Assembly (NCBI RefSeq): GCF_016599145.1
Contig: NZ_JAENKO010000007.1
Coordinates: 39,731-103,730 of the forward strand
Length of the DNA stretch: 64,000 nucleotides
From: Tomitella cavernea
GTDB lineage: Bacteria > Actinomycetota > Actinomycetes > Mycobacteriales > Mycobacteriaceae
Reading direction: 5' to 3'
A program made the translations under genes and the position numbers. The first letter of the stretch is position 1. Each line of letters begins with the position of its first letter. Below, piece after piece: positions 1 to 9,068 of the stretch. The notes under the pieces are model-generated. The model was not told the origin of the DNA. It did no database searches and worked only from the letters and a program-made list of their open reading frames with translations.

Positions 1-873
1 GGGAGGATCGCCTCAGTCGCGGTCAACGGCGACAGACCGGGGAACACGGTTCTTTCCGCTCCGTTGGGCGATGGCGGCGAGCAGGCCGTCGGCGAGAACC
101 TCGCGATCAATCCGCTCGACGACAGCACAGTGTTCATCGCACAGCCACGGCAGGACCGCATAGCAGAACTGCGCATCGACGGGCTCCGGCCGATCGGGTC
201 GCTGCCCGGCGGTCCGGCCCCCGACAGACTCGGCCTCGAGGCGGGTGCCGGGATCCTGCTCGCCATGCCGGATAACGGTGCAAGCGTGGCCGTGATCGAC
301 TTGCATCGTCGTCGACTCCTGGGGGTGCAGCCCGTCGAGGCCGGACCTGATGGCGGGTTGGAGGGTGCCGGCCGCGGGCACACCATCGACTTCCACGTCG
401 TCGGCGCGGGTCACGTCGCCCACTACAAAGGCCACACGATGCCTGCTGACGAGACGGGCGCGGTGCCTGTTGCGGCGCAGGCGATCGCCGGGGACAGGGC
501 GAAGTCCAGCAAGGTCTATGTGGCCACGCGGGACTCGGACCGATTGCTTGCCCTCGATACGAAGCGGGCCCTCAAGGGGATGGAGGTCGTCGGCCGTGCC
601 GAACTCGGCGCGCCGGCCCGGTACATCGGCACTGACAACACGCGTGTGTATGCCGCCACGGAGGATTCGCTGGTGGTGTTGCAGGCCAACTCCTTCGAGG
701 GGTACCCGCCGGACGGCGCCATTCCTGTTGTGCGCACTATTGATTTCCGACGAAAACTCGAGCGCGCGGCCCGACAAGCTCCGCTCAGTGGTCTCGCAGT
801 GGGGCCTGAGAAAATCTTCCTGACCCTCAAGGGGGTGCCCGGTGTCGTCTCGATCACCAAGCCGAACATATGA
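1..873 (+). CDS. Beta-propeller (YVTN/WD40-like) protein, C-terminal part
   Basis: The reading frame is open from the first base of the window, so the true start lies to the left and only the last 290 residues are visible. The protein shows repeated short strands of the kind found in YVTN or quinoprotein-type beta-propellers, for example 'VYVATRDSDRLLALDT' and 'RVYAATEDSLVVLQ', and no catalytic motif. Such proteins are usually secreted or periplasmic scaffolds; that location is inferred, because any signal peptide is outside the window. The next gene starts 16 bases after its stop. Function is unknown. Confidence 0.6.
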   Translation, partial: GRIASVAVNGDRPGNTVLSAPLGDGGEQAVGENLAINPLDDSTVFIAQPRQDRIAELRIDGLRPIGSLPGGPAPDRLGLEAGAGILLAMPDNGASVAVIDLHRRRLLGVQPVEAGPDGGLEGAGRGHTIDFHVVGAGHVAHYKGHTMPADETGAVPVAAQAIAGDRAKSSKVYVATRDSDRLLALDTKRALKGMEVVGRAELGAPARYIGTDNTRVYAATEDSLVVLQANSFEGYPPDGAIPVVRTIDFRRKLERAARQAPLSGLAVGPEKIFLTLKGVPGVVSITKPNI

Positions 874-889
874 GGAGCCGCCCGAGGGA

Positions 890-1210
890 GTGCCGGGCAT
901 CGACGTCGACCTCGACATGCTCGAGACGGCGGTGGACGGCCTCCGGAGGTTGGCCGGCTCCCACGGCTCGGACGAAGAGCGCGGCGGTCGGGGGGACGAG
1001 GCCGCGATCTATTCGTTCTCCATCCGCTGGGGCACGCTGATCTTCGGCCGGCTCGAAAGGCTTGAGCACTACAACAGAGCAGGCCGGCTCGGGGCGGCCG
1101 GGCTACAGCGCTACTTCGCGCTCCGATGCGCTCTGCGCGAGCTGGAGCCGTCGATGCGGGCTCTCGGCATCGCCGTGCCCGCGATTGCGACGACCGACGC
1201 CGCGACCTGA
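890..1210 (+). CDS. Hypothetical protein, 106 aa
   Basis: I do not recognise this protein. The frame is open from 842, but the GTG at 890 is preferred because a GAGGAG sequence lies about 12 bases upstream, overlapping the stop of the preceding gene. The product is mostly helical, has no membrane segment, and carries conserved-looking Trp, Arg and Leu residues in the middle ('SIRWGTLIFGRLERLEHY'). It lies directly behind the beta-propeller gene on the same strand and may be co-transcribed with it. Confidence 0.45.
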   Translation: MPGIDVDLDMLETAVDGLRRLAGSHGSDEERGGRGDEAAIYSFSIRWGTLIFGRLERLEHYNRAGRLGAAGLQRYFALRCALRELEPSMRALGIAVPAIATTDAAT

Positions 1211-1281
1211 GTCCCCGCTCCTCCCCCCGTATATAGCAGCCGGGCTCACCGGTGAACGTCAACGTCACGCAGCGGTGAAGG

Positions 1282-1599
1282 TCACGCAGCGAGGAACTCA
1301 CCGCCACGCAATGCGATGCCGGTGCGGGGGCGCGGACACCGCGGGTCGGCGCACGTCAATCCCACCATGTAGTCGTCCTGCTCGGAATGCAAGAACAGAA
1401 ACCCCAAATACAGCGCGTCCCCGACCGTGAAGGCATGGCCCCCGCACGCGTCGCATCGCGCTTCACGCAAGCGCAATTGTTCGAGCACGCGATGTCGTTC
1501 CGCCTGCCCCAGTGGCGTCAGTTCGGGCCGAACGTCCGGGGTCTGCGCCCGTGATCGCTTTCCCGTCAGCGCGTCCGAGGCGGGTGCGACTTCCGCCAT
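1282..1599 (-). CDS. Small zinc-ribbon-like protein
   Basis: This is a 105-residue protein with two cysteine pairs: CDAC near residue 45 and a later 'CADPRC' pair near residue 80. Together they make a plausible structural zinc site. The start at 1599 is chosen over an upstream in-frame ATG because AGAAGGGA sits 8 bases before it. It follows the molybdopterin oxidoreductase on the same strand by about 90 bases and may be the last gene of that transcript. Function is unknown; a redox or DNA-binding accessory role is possible but unsupported. Confidence 0.55.
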   Translation of the reverse strand: MAEVAPASDALTGKRSRAQTPDVRPELTPLGQAERHRVLEQLRLREARCDACGGHAFTVGDALYLGFLFLHSEQDDYMVGLTCADPRCPRPRTGIALRGGEFLAA

Positions 1600-1690
1600 G
1601 GCATTAGTCCCTTCTCTCTGAGCCCGTTCGCGGCTCCCAGCCCTGGGCCGGTCGATAGTGCCCGTGCCTCGGTTCTCCACCCGCCGCCGC

Positions 1691-3181
1691 CTATACCTCG
1701 ACGTCCTTGTCGAAGTACACGTTGTCCTCGCGCCAGCCGCCCATCCCCTCCCCTATCCGATCGTAGGCGGAGACGAACTCGATGTGCTCGATCCACTTGG
1801 CCATCTTGAATCCCACTTGCGTTTCCACTCGCAGGCGAAGAGGAGCGCCGTGTTTGATGGGCAGCGGGCCGCCGTTCATCCCGTACGCCAATAGCGTCTG
1901 GGGGTCCGTCGCCAGTTCCAGGTCGATGATCTCGTAGAACTGGCCGCCTCCTTCCGCGCTCGGTTCGTCGCGCCCGGAATCCTGGGCGGTGAGAAAGCAG
2001 ATGAATCTGGCCTCCGGCAGCGGCCGGACGGCCGCCACAAGATCACGCAAGGGCAGGCCACTCCACTCGGCGATCCCCGACCAGCCTTGGACGCAGTTGT
2101 GCAATGTCCGCTGGTCTTGTGTGTCGGCCATCCCTCGGATGGCAGCCATGTCCAGAGTCATCGGGTTCTCAACGAGTCCTCCGACATGCACCTTCCAGTC
2201 CACGAATCCGTGCACGGCCAACACCTGATACGCGCGGCTGTTCGGCGGCTTCCCGTTGACCCGGTGCTCCGTGGACAGCTCGCGTGTCGAGTAGTCCTGA
2301 CGTGAGCGCATCGGCCGCAGCACACCGAGACGCGCATGCAGGATGATCCAACCGAGCACCTTCTGCACTGATCGCGGACTGTTGAGACTCCACACGGTCG
2401 CCGCCCAGTGCAGTACGAGGATCGCCACAATGATCCCCATGGAGGCGCCGATGGCCCAGGAGACGTCACGGACATCGCCGAATATCATCAGTGCATTCAG
2501 CTGGCCCCAGCCCCACAACGAAACCATCAGCAGGTGCACCACGATGAACGCTGCGAACGCGGCCAGCCCCAGCAGGTGCAGCGAGCGCGCGGACTGGCGC
2601 CCGCCCCATAGCCGCACGTACCAGGGAAAGCGGGCCTCGACGGCGGGCGATTGCGCGGCGCCGGTGAGGATCTGGAACGGGGCGAGAAGGAAAATCACCC
2701 CGAAGTAGCTGAGCTTTTGCACCGCATCCAGCGGCTGGCCTGGCAGCGGTGGTGGCAATCGGAAGCTCATGTAGGTGACGATGTCGTCCCACGCGTGCGG
2801 GAAGATCTCCCACGAATAGGGCACATACCGGTGGTATTGGCCGGTGGCGAAAAGAAGCGCCCAGTAGCTGGCGCCCAGGAGAATCCAACCGATCACGGTC
2901 ACGAAGTGCCAATGCCGGCCCATGCCGAGGTTCCTGTGGCCCGGCAGCGCGATCAGCGAAGAGTAGGAGACTTCGTCGTCGAGCGTGTCGTGCAGCTTGT
3001 CGGGCGGGTGCTTCCGCCGAGTGAAGCGGGCCCATTCCGTGCCGGGCAGCGAGTGGTTGCGCCAGTACATCTTGGGGAACCCGGCGAGGATCTCGATTCC
3101 GCTGCGGATGAGGAAGGTCAGGAACAGCACGTTGAGCCAGTGCTCGATGCGCAGCCACGCCGGGTAGTCCAGTTGTGTCAC
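1691..3181 (-). CDS. Molybdopterin-dependent oxidoreductase fused to a cytochrome b561-type membrane anchor
   Basis: This 496-residue protein has two parts. Residues about 1-300 form a multi-spanning cytochrome b561-like domain with candidate haem histidines in 'GRHWHF', 'RSLHLL' and 'IVVHLLM'. Residues about 340-490 form a sulfite-oxidase/YedY-type molybdopterin domain containing 'LHNCVQGWSGIAEWSGLPL', whose Cys is the expected Mo ligand. The GTG start at 3181 has a strong AAAGGAG site; the frame is open further upstream but that part is noncoding shadow. It probably passes electrons between a soluble substrate and membrane quinone; the substrate is unknown. A close relative lies at 40899-42707. 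No Tat signal is visible, so the Mo domain may face the cytoplasm. Confidence 0.85.
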   Translation of the reverse strand: MTQLDYPAWLRIEHWLNVLFLTFLIRSGIEILAGFPKMYWRNHSLPGTEWARFTRRKHPPDKLHDTLDDEVSYSSLIALPGHRNLGMGRHWHFVTVIGWILLGASYWALLFATGQYHRYVPYSWEIFPHAWDDIVTYMSFRLPPPLPGQPLDAVQKLSYFGVIFLLAPFQILTGAAQSPAVEARFPWYVRLWGGRQSARSLHLLGLAAFAAFIVVHLLMVSLWGWGQLNALMIFGDVRDVSWAIGASMGIIVAILVLHWAATVWSLNSPRSVQKVLGWIILHARLGVLRPMRSRQDYSTRELSTEHRVNGKPPNSRAYQVLAVHGFVDWKVHVGGLVENPMTLDMAAIRGMADTQDQRTLHNCVQGWSGIAEWSGLPLRDLVAAVRPLPEARFICFLTAQDSGRDEPSAEGGGQFYEIIDLELATDPQTLLAYGMNGGPLPIKHGAPLRLRVETQVGFKMAKWIEHIEFVSAYDRIGEGMGGWREDNVYFDKDVEV

Positions 3182-3273
3182 GTTGCGTCTCCTTTGTTCC
3201 GCACTGTGACGGTGCCACCACGACCGCGGCAGGTGGCCGCTACGGCCGCTGCCATGGACGGCGAACCGCGGGT

Positions 3274-3750
3274 TCAGTCGCGCCACGTCCGCTGCTGTGG
3301 TCGTGCGATGAGGACGCCGAGGGCGATAAGCGTGTGCACGCCCAGGAATCCGACGGTGAACGCCATCGCGAAAGTTCCGGCGGTGAAGTCCCACCAACCC
3401 GCCACGTAGGACAGGCCCGGAAGCCCCATCGACCTGCCGACCAGATAAACGATCAGGAACAGTACGCAGAAGGCGTCGCCTAGGATCCACGCCGTCTGCG
3501 TGCTGGCCACGCGTTTGCCGGCGAACATCCCGAAACAGGCGATCGTCCACCCCGCGCACAGCACCGCGTAGTAGGCGAGCCAGCCCGCGGGCCACGAATA
3601 CTCGCCGAACAGCAGATAGAGGTGCATCGCGATCGCCCCGGTGAGCAGGCCGATGCCGATCCCCGTGGTGGTGCGCGGCAGGTTGAACTGCACCCATCTC
3701 GCGGCGCGCAGCACCCGTGCCGCGCCCGTGTCCGCGAGAACGACGCTCAT
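3274..3750 (-). CDS. Four-helix integral membrane protein upstream of the Mo oxidoreductase
   Basis: The 158-residue product has about four hydrophobic helices and no recognised catalytic motif. It lies 92 bases upstream of the Mo/b561 oxidoreductase on the same strand, so it is probably the first gene of that operon and might be an extra membrane partner of the oxidoreductase. A GTTT-N15-GGGTAG SigF-type promoter lies 42 bases upstream of the start. I cannot assign a family. Confidence 0.6.
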   Translation of the reverse strand: MSVVLADTGAARVLRAARWVQFNLPRTTTGIGIGLLTGAIAMHLYLLFGEYSWPAGWLAYYAVLCAGWTIACFGMFAGKRVASTQTAWILGDAFCVLFLIVYLVGRSMGLPGLSYVAGWWDFTAGTFAMAFTVGFLGVHTLIALGVLIARPQQRTWRD

Positions 3751-3791
3751 TGTTCACTCCCATGCGACCGCGATCCGCTTCCGTGCTCCGG

Positions 3792-3816
3792 CTACCCCGA
3801 CGGCCCCGTGGCAAAC
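3792..3816 (-). promoter_or_regulatory. SigF-type promoter for the membrane protein/Mo oxidoreductase operon
   Basis: Reading leftwards, GTTT (3816-3813) is followed by 15 bases and GGGTAG (3797-3792). This matches the mycobacterial SigF consensus GTTT-N15-17-GGGTAT at the core positions, and the start codon follows about 40 bases downstream. Confidence 0.65.
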
Positions 3817-3934
3817 GCCGCTCGCGCAGTCGAGTGCGTTCCGCTGCCGCGCGGTGCAGCCCGTAATCCCGATACAGCGGCGTCGGCCCTCAGTTCGAGA
3901 GGACGCCGGGACGCGGCCCGCCGTGTTCGTACTC

Positions 3935-3962
3935 CGCGATTTCCATGCCGCGATTTCCATGC
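3935..3962. repeat. 14-bp perfect tandem repeat
   Basis: The unit CGCGATTTCCATGC occurs twice without a gap at 3935-3948 and 3949-3962. It lies in the divergent intergenic region, immediately upstream of the TPP enzyme gene, and could be an operator or a slippage product. Confidence 0.7.
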
Positions 3963-4036
3963 CACGCGTTTCGCGTGAGCGATTCCGGGCTACGCCGTAG
4001 TCGGTGACCGACTCTCGCAACCGGATGGGGGCTGCC

Positions 4037-5866
4037 ATGCAGACGACCGCGCAATTCATCCTCGGACGACTCCGCCAGTGGGGAATCCACCGGATATTCG
4101 GCTACCCGGGCGACGGTATCCTGGCGATGCTCGATGCGCTCAACCAGGCAGACGGGGACCCGGAGTTGATCCAGACCCGCCACGAGGAGATGGCCGCGTT
4201 CATGGCGACCGGGCATGCCAAATTCACCGGCACAATCGGGTGCTGCCTGGCGACATCCGGAGGCGGGGCGATACATCTGCTCAACGGGCTTTATGACGCC
4301 AAGCTCGACCACCAGCCCGTGGTCGCGCTGATCGGCCAGCAGAAGCGGATGTCGCTTGGCGCGGCCTTCCAGCAGGAGATAGACCCCAACACGCTGTACA
4401 AGGATGTGTCGTCCGACTTCGTGCAGACGTGCATGGAGCCTACGCAGGCCCGCCACCTCGTGGACCGTGCGTGCAAGGTGGCGCTGACCAACCGCACGGT
4501 CGCGACGATCATCCTGCCTGAGGACGTGGGCGAGTCGGAAGCGGTGCCGTCGCCGCCGCGCGTGCACGGCGCCGTGTTCAGCGGTGTCGGGTGGACGCGG
4601 CCCCGCATGATCCCGCCGGTTTCGGAACTGGACAAGGCCGCCGAGATTCTCAACTCCGGCAGCAAGGTCGCCATGCTCGTCGGCCACGGGGCGGCCGAGG
4701 CTGCGGGCCAGGTGGTGGAGGCGGCAGAGCTTTTGGGCGCCGGCGTGGCGAAGACGTCGCTCGGCCGGGCCACGCTTCCGGACGACCTGCCGTACGTGAC
4801 CGGCCCTATCGGGCTGCTCGGATCCACCGCCAGCGATGCCATGATGCGCGGCGCGGACACACTGTTCTTCATCGGTACCGCGTTTCCCTACGCCGAGTGG
4901 CTGCCCAAAGAAGATCAGTGCCGCGGCGTGGAGATCAATGCCGACGGGCGCATGATCGGTACGCGTTATCCGATGGAGGCGAACCTCGTCGGTGATTCCG
5001 TGAGCACGCTGGACGAGTTGCTGCCGAAGCTCAGGCGCAAGCAGGACCGCTCCTGGCGCGAGCACATCGAGGCGCAGGTGGACGAATGGTGGAAGGTCCT
5101 CGACGACCGCGCCCATGACAAGGCCGATCCGCTCAACCCGGAGCTGGTCGCCCATGAGCTGTCCAAGCGCCTGCCGGACGAGTCCGTCATCACCGCCGAT
5201 GCGGGTTCGGTGGCCAACTGGTGGGCCCGGCATCTGCGCATGCGCCCGGGAATGGGCGCCTCGCTGGCCGGCAACCTCGCGACAATGGGGCCGGGCACGC
5301 CGTACGCCATCGCCACCAAGCTCGCCTATCCGACGCGCCCCGTGATCGCGATGGTCGGCGACGGCGTCTTCCAGATGAACGGCATGGCCGAAATGATCAC
5401 GATCAAGCGCTATATGGACCGGTTCACCCGGGGCGGCCCCCTGGTGTTCTGCGTGTTCAACAACCAGGACCTCAACCAGGTGACGTTCGAGCAGCGCGCG
5501 CAGGGCGCCGACCCGAAGTTCGAGGGCTCCCAGCACATCCCGGATGTCCCCTACGCGGAGTTCGCGGAGATGCTGGGTCTGACCGGCATTCGCTGCGACA
5601 GCCCGGACGATATCGGCGCCGCGTGGGACCGTGCGCTGGCCACGGATGGCCCGGTGGTCCTCGAGGTGATCGTGGATCCGGAGATCCCGCCGGTGCCGCC
5701 GCACATGAAGACGGAGATGGCAAAGAAGACCGCCAAGGCCATGGTGAGCGACCCCGAGCGGGTGGGAATCGCGACCAAGGGCACGAAGCAGAAGCTGCAC
5801 GAGTTCACCGAATCGGCCAAGCAGTATCTCCCCGGCGATTCGGGCGACCGGGGGGAGGGCCGGTGA
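4037..5866 (+). CDS. Thiamine-pyrophosphate-requiring enzyme, pyruvate oxidase/dehydrogenase (PoxB) type
   Basis: This 609-residue protein has the three-domain POX/acetolactate-synthase fold. The N-terminal pyrimidine-binding domain contains 'GYPGDGILAMLDAL' and the catalytic glutamate in 'RHEEMAAFMA'. The C-terminal diphosphate-binding domain contains the GDG...NN motif ('MVGDGVFQMNG' to 'VFNNQDLNQ'). It should decarboxylate a 2-oxo acid, most likely pyruvate, passing electrons to quinone or forming an acyl product. ATG 4037 is chosen because of a GGGGG ribosome-binding stretch and because GTG 4004 would be very close to the likely transcript start. It overlaps the next gene by four bases (GTGA), so translation is probably coupled. 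Confidence 0.8.
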   Translation: MQTTAQFILGRLRQWGIHRIFGYPGDGILAMLDALNQADGDPELIQTRHEEMAAFMATGHAKFTGTIGCCLATSGGGAIHLLNGLYDAKLDHQPVVALIGQQKRMSLGAAFQQEIDPNTLYKDVSSDFVQTCMEPTQARHLVDRACKVALTNRTVATIILPEDVGESEAVPSPPRVHGAVFSGVGWTRPRMIPPVSELDKAAEILNSGSKVAMLVGHGAAEAAGQVVEAAELLGAGVAKTSLGRATLPDDLPYVTGPIGLLGSTASDAMMRGADTLFFIGTAFPYAEWLPKEDQCRGVEINADGRMIGTRYPMEANLVGDSVSTLDELLPKLRRKQDRSWREHIEAQVDEWWKVLDDRAHDKADPLNPELVAHELSKRLPDESVITADAGSVANWWARHLRMRPGMGASLAGNLATMGPGTPYAIATKLAYPTRPVIAMVGDGVFQMNGMAEMITIKRYMDRFTRGGPLVFCVFNNQDLNQVTFEQRAQGADPKFEGSQHIPDVPYAEFAEMLGLTGIRCDSPDDIGAAWDRALATDGPVVLEVIVDPEIPPVPPHMKTEMAKKTAKAMVSDPERVGIATKGTKQKLHEFTESAKQYLPGDSGDRGEGR

Positions 5867-8800
5867 ACATCGCGCACGGAACGAGGACCATCCCCGCCCA
5901 CGCGGACACGCGCTTCGCGTCCGGTATGAGTTCTGCCGAGACCATCAACGTGATCGGGCTCGAGCGGCACCTGCAGCGGCACGTCGACGGCGAGGTGCGG
6001 TTCGACGACGGCAGTCTTGCCATGTATGCCAACGACGCGTCGAACTATCGCCAGGTGCCCATCGGCGTGGTGATCCCCAAGACGCTCGACGCCGTCGTGG
6101 AAACCATGCGCGCGTGCCACGCCTACCATACGCCGGTGGTGTGCCGGGGCGGCGGTACGAGCCTGTCCGGGGAGACGGTCAACGTGGCCGTCGTGATCGA
6201 CTTCTCCAAATATCTCACCGACGTGGGGCCAGTGGATCTTGACCGCCATACGGTTGTCGCCGAAACCGGCGTGATCAACGAGGAGCTCAACAAGGCCATC
6301 GGCCATACCGGATACATCTTCGGCCCCGATCCGTCCTCGCACTCGCGGTGCACGATCGGCGGGAACATCGGCAACAACTCGTGCGGTGTCCATTCGGTGC
6401 AGTCGCACCTGTACGGCCCCGGACCGCGCACCTCCGACAACACCGAGAGTTTGGAGGTGGTCACCTATGACGGCGACCGGTTCTGGGTGGGGGTGAACGA
6501 GGAGGAGCAGCTGGATCGGATCATCGCGGCCGGCGGCCGTAAGGGCCAGATCTATACCCAACTGCGTGACCTGCGCGACCGGTACGCAGAGGACATCCGC
6601 GCAGGGTTCCCCAGCGTTGAACACATGCCGAGGCGCGTCTCCGGATACAACCTGGACGAGCTGTTGCCGGAGAACGGGTTCAACGTGGCCCGCGCGCTGG
6701 TGGGCACGGAGAGCACGTGCGCGGTGGCGTTGCACGCCGAGCTCGGTCTCACTCCGGCCCTGCTGCACCGCACGCTCGTCGTCGTCCAATATCCGTCGAT
6801 TTCCGCCGCGGGCGAGCATGTTCTCGAGATTCTGGACTGGAAACCCATCGGGCTCGAATCCGTCGACGACCTGCTGGTGCACGACCAGCAGGTGGTGGGC
6901 AAGAACGTCGAGGGCCTCCGCGCACTGCCGCGTCGCGACGACGGCGGGGCATGGCTTTTCGTGCAGTTCGGCGCCGACGACGCCGCGGAGTCCTATGACA
7001 CCGCACGCCGGTTCATCGTATGGCTGAAGGAGGACAAGCACTACGACGCCGACCGCATGGTGCTCTCCCGCAGCGTCCAGGACGGCGGCGACAGCGAGAC
7101 ACTCTGGGCGATTCGAGAGGCGGGCCTGGGCTCCACCGCCTTCCCTCCGGATGGCAGCGACCACTGGCCCGGCTGGGAAGACTCCGCGGTTCCACCGTCG
7201 CGCGTCGGAGATTACGTCCGCGACCTGCAGGACCTCTATGCGAAGCACGGACTGCGGGGCGCGATGTACGGGCACTTCGCGGAGGGATGCATCCACTCGC
7301 GGATAGGCTTCGATCTTCGGCATGCGGACGGCCTGCGGAACTATCGCGCATTCATAGAGGAGGCCGGCAACCTCGTGACCTCGTACGGCGGATCGATATC
7401 CGGCGAGCACGGTGACGGCCAGCAGCGTGCCGAGCTTCTTGACAAGCAGTACGGTCCGCGGCTGATGCAGGCGATGCGCGAATTCAAGGCAATATGGGAT
7501 CCCGACTGGAAGCTCAACCCCGGCAAGGTGATCGACCCATATCGGATCGACGAGAACCTCAAGCTGGGCACCGACTACAACCCGCCGCGTCCCGACGTGG
7601 TCTTCGCATACCCGGACGACGACGGCGACTTCGCGCACGCCAACCTCCGATGCGTCGGGATCGGGGAATGCCGTGTGCCCGAGGCGAGTTCCACGATGTG
7701 CCCCAGCTATCAGGTGACCAGGGAGGAGAAGCATTCGACCCGCGGGCGCGCGCGCCTGCTGTTCGAGATGCTGCGGGGCGAGACCATCACGGACGGTTGG
7801 CAATCGCGCGAGGTGGCCGAAGCGCTGGACCTGTGCCTTTCGTGCAAGGGCTGCACCAGCGACTGCCCCGTTTCCGTGGACATGCCCACCTACAAGGCCG
7901 AGTTCCGCTACCACCATTTCAAATCGATGCGGCGGTGGCGGCCGCGGTCCGCCTACGCGTTCGGCTTCATCGATCAGGCTGCGCGCCTGGCGGTGCGGGT
8001 TCCCGAACTGGCGAACTTCGTCACCCAGACGCCCGGCCTGAGCCGGCTGACCAAATGGATGGGCGGCATCGACCAGCACCGCGACCTGCCGACCTTTGCG
8101 CCGATGACGTTGCAGCAATGGTTCTCCCGCCGCGGCGGCACCGCGAATCCCAACGGCACCCGTGTGCTGCTTTTCCCCGACACGTTCACGAACCACCTGC
8201 ACACCGACGTCGGCAGAGCCTGTGTAGAGGCCATCGAGGCGGCCGGCTACCAGGTGGTGATGCCAGACGGGCACCTGTGCTGCGGGCGCCCGCTGTACGA
8301 CTTCGGCTTCCTTGACGCGGCGAAGAAGTATCTGCATCACGTGCTCGACGAGATCCGCGACGACGTGCGCGCGGGAACTCCGATCATCGGGATGGAGCCC
8401 AGCTGCGTCGCGGTGTTCAAGGAGGAGCTGCCCAACATCCTGCCGCACGACGACGACGCGGAAAGGCTGCGCCGCAGCGTCTACCACTTCCCCGAGTTCT
8501 TCGCCGAGTTCGATGTGGACCCGCCGCGGATGGACGGCGCCGTGCAGCTGTGGACGCACTGCCATCAGCGTGCCACCGGCGGGCAGACCCCAGAACAGAA
8601 GGTGCTCGAGAGGATGGGTGCGCAGGTGGAGCCGCTGGCCGGCGGCTGCTGCGGGTTGGCCGGTTCCTGGGGATTCGAAGACGGCAAGTACGGAATCTCG
8701 ATGGAGTGCGGCGAACAGGCCCTGCTGCCCGCGCTGCGCGGCGCCGAGGAGGGCACCCGGTTGGTGGCCGACGGGTTCTCGTGCCGCACTCAGGTGGGCC

Positions 8801-9018
8801 AGGCCGGGGTCGGCAGGGACCCACTGCACCTCGCGCAACTGATGGCGGTCGCACGCGGGCGGGCCGACGGGACCGGTGGATCGCCGGTGCCGGCGCCGCC
8901 GGAAAGGCCCGCGCCCCCGGCGGCGGTCCGCGCGACGCGCACGGCCGGACCCGTCGCCGTCGCAGGCGCGATCGCGGCAGTACTCGGACGGGCCGCCTGG
9001 GTGAAGCTCGGCCGGTGA
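5863..9018 (+). CDS. FAD-linked oxidase/Fe-S oxidoreductase of the D-2-hydroxyacid (YdiJ/D-2-HGDH) type
   Basis: This 1051-residue protein joins a vanillyl-alcohol-oxidase-type FAD domain ('VCRGGGTSLSGETVN' near residue 90, C-terminal 'SGEHGDGQQRAEL' near 520) to a ferredoxin-like segment ('LCLSCKGCTSDCPVSVDM' near 660). Two CCG domains follow ('HLCCGRPLYDFGF', 'GGCCGLAGSWGF'), of the kind used by heterodisulfide reductase or glycolate oxidase. The family oxidises D-2-hydroxyglutarate or D-lactate and feeds electrons to the respiratory chain. The GTG at 5863 overlaps the TPP-enzyme stop and has GGGGGGAGGG upstream; ATG 5926 is an alternative. The last 60 residues are Pro/Ala-rich and probably disordered. 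Coupling to a 2-oxo-acid enzyme suggests linked hydroxyacid/oxoacid oxidation. Confidence 0.85.
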   Translation: MNIAHGTRTIPAHADTRFASGMSSAETINVIGLERHLQRHVDGEVRFDDGSLAMYANDASNYRQVPIGVVIPKTLDAVVETMRACHAYHTPVVCRGGGTSLSGETVNVAVVIDFSKYLTDVGPVDLDRHTVVAETGVINEELNKAIGHTGYIFGPDPSSHSRCTIGGNIGNNSCGVHSVQSHLYGPGPRTSDNTESLEVVTYDGDRFWVGVNEEEQLDRIIAAGGRKGQIYTQLRDLRDRYAEDIRAGFPSVEHMPRRVSGYNLDELLPENGFNVARALVGTESTCAVALHAELGLTPALLHRTLVVVQYPSISAAGEHVLEILDWKPIGLESVDDLLVHDQQVVGKNVEGLRALPRRDDGGAWLFVQFGADDAAESYDTARRFIVWLKEDKHYDADRMVLSRSVQDGGDSETLWAIREAGLGSTAFPPDGSDHWPGWEDSAVPPSRVGDYVRDLQDLYAKHGLRGAMYGHFAEGCIHSRIGFDLRHADGLRNYRAFIEEAGNLVTSYGGSISGEHGDGQQRAELLDKQYGPRLMQAMREFKAIWDPDWKLNPGKVIDPYRIDENLKLGTDYNPPRPDVVFAYPDDDGDFAHANLRCVGIGECRVPEASSTMCPSYQVTREEKHSTRGRARLLFEMLRGETITDGWQSREVAEALDLCLSCKGCTSDCPVSVDMPTYKAEFRYHHFKSMRRWRPRSAYAFGFIDQAARLAVRVPELANFVTQTPGLSRLTKWMGGIDQHRDLPTFAPMTLQQWFSRRGGTANPNGTRVLLFPDTFTNHLHTDVGRACVEAIEAAGYQVVMPDGHLCCGRPLYDFGFLDAAKKYLHHVLDEIRDDVRAGTPIIGMEPSCVAVFKEELPNILPHDDDAERLRRSVYHFPEFFAEFDVDPPRMDGAVQLWTHCHQRATGGQTPEQKVLERMGAQVEPLAGGCCGLAGSWGFEDGKYGISMECGEQALLPALRGAEEGTRLVADGFSCRTQVGQAGVGRDPLHLAQLMAVARGRADGTGGSPVPAPPERPAPPAAVRATRTAGPVAVAGAIAAVLGRAAWVKLGR

Positions 9019-9068
9019 GCGCGGCAACCAACGCCCACGGGGGCAGTCCCGGCTCCCGGCCCCGATTC

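Noticed and set aside
3182..3814. Upstream extension of the Mo oxidoreductase to 707 residues
   Set aside because: The extension overlaps a membrane protein gene in another frame, and the GTG at 3181 has a strong ribosome site at the expected distance.
3968..3992. GTTT-N15-GGGCTA as a SigF promoter for the TPP oxidase gene
   Set aside because: The -10 element lacks the GGGTA core that is shared by most other sites, so I list it only as a weak candidate.
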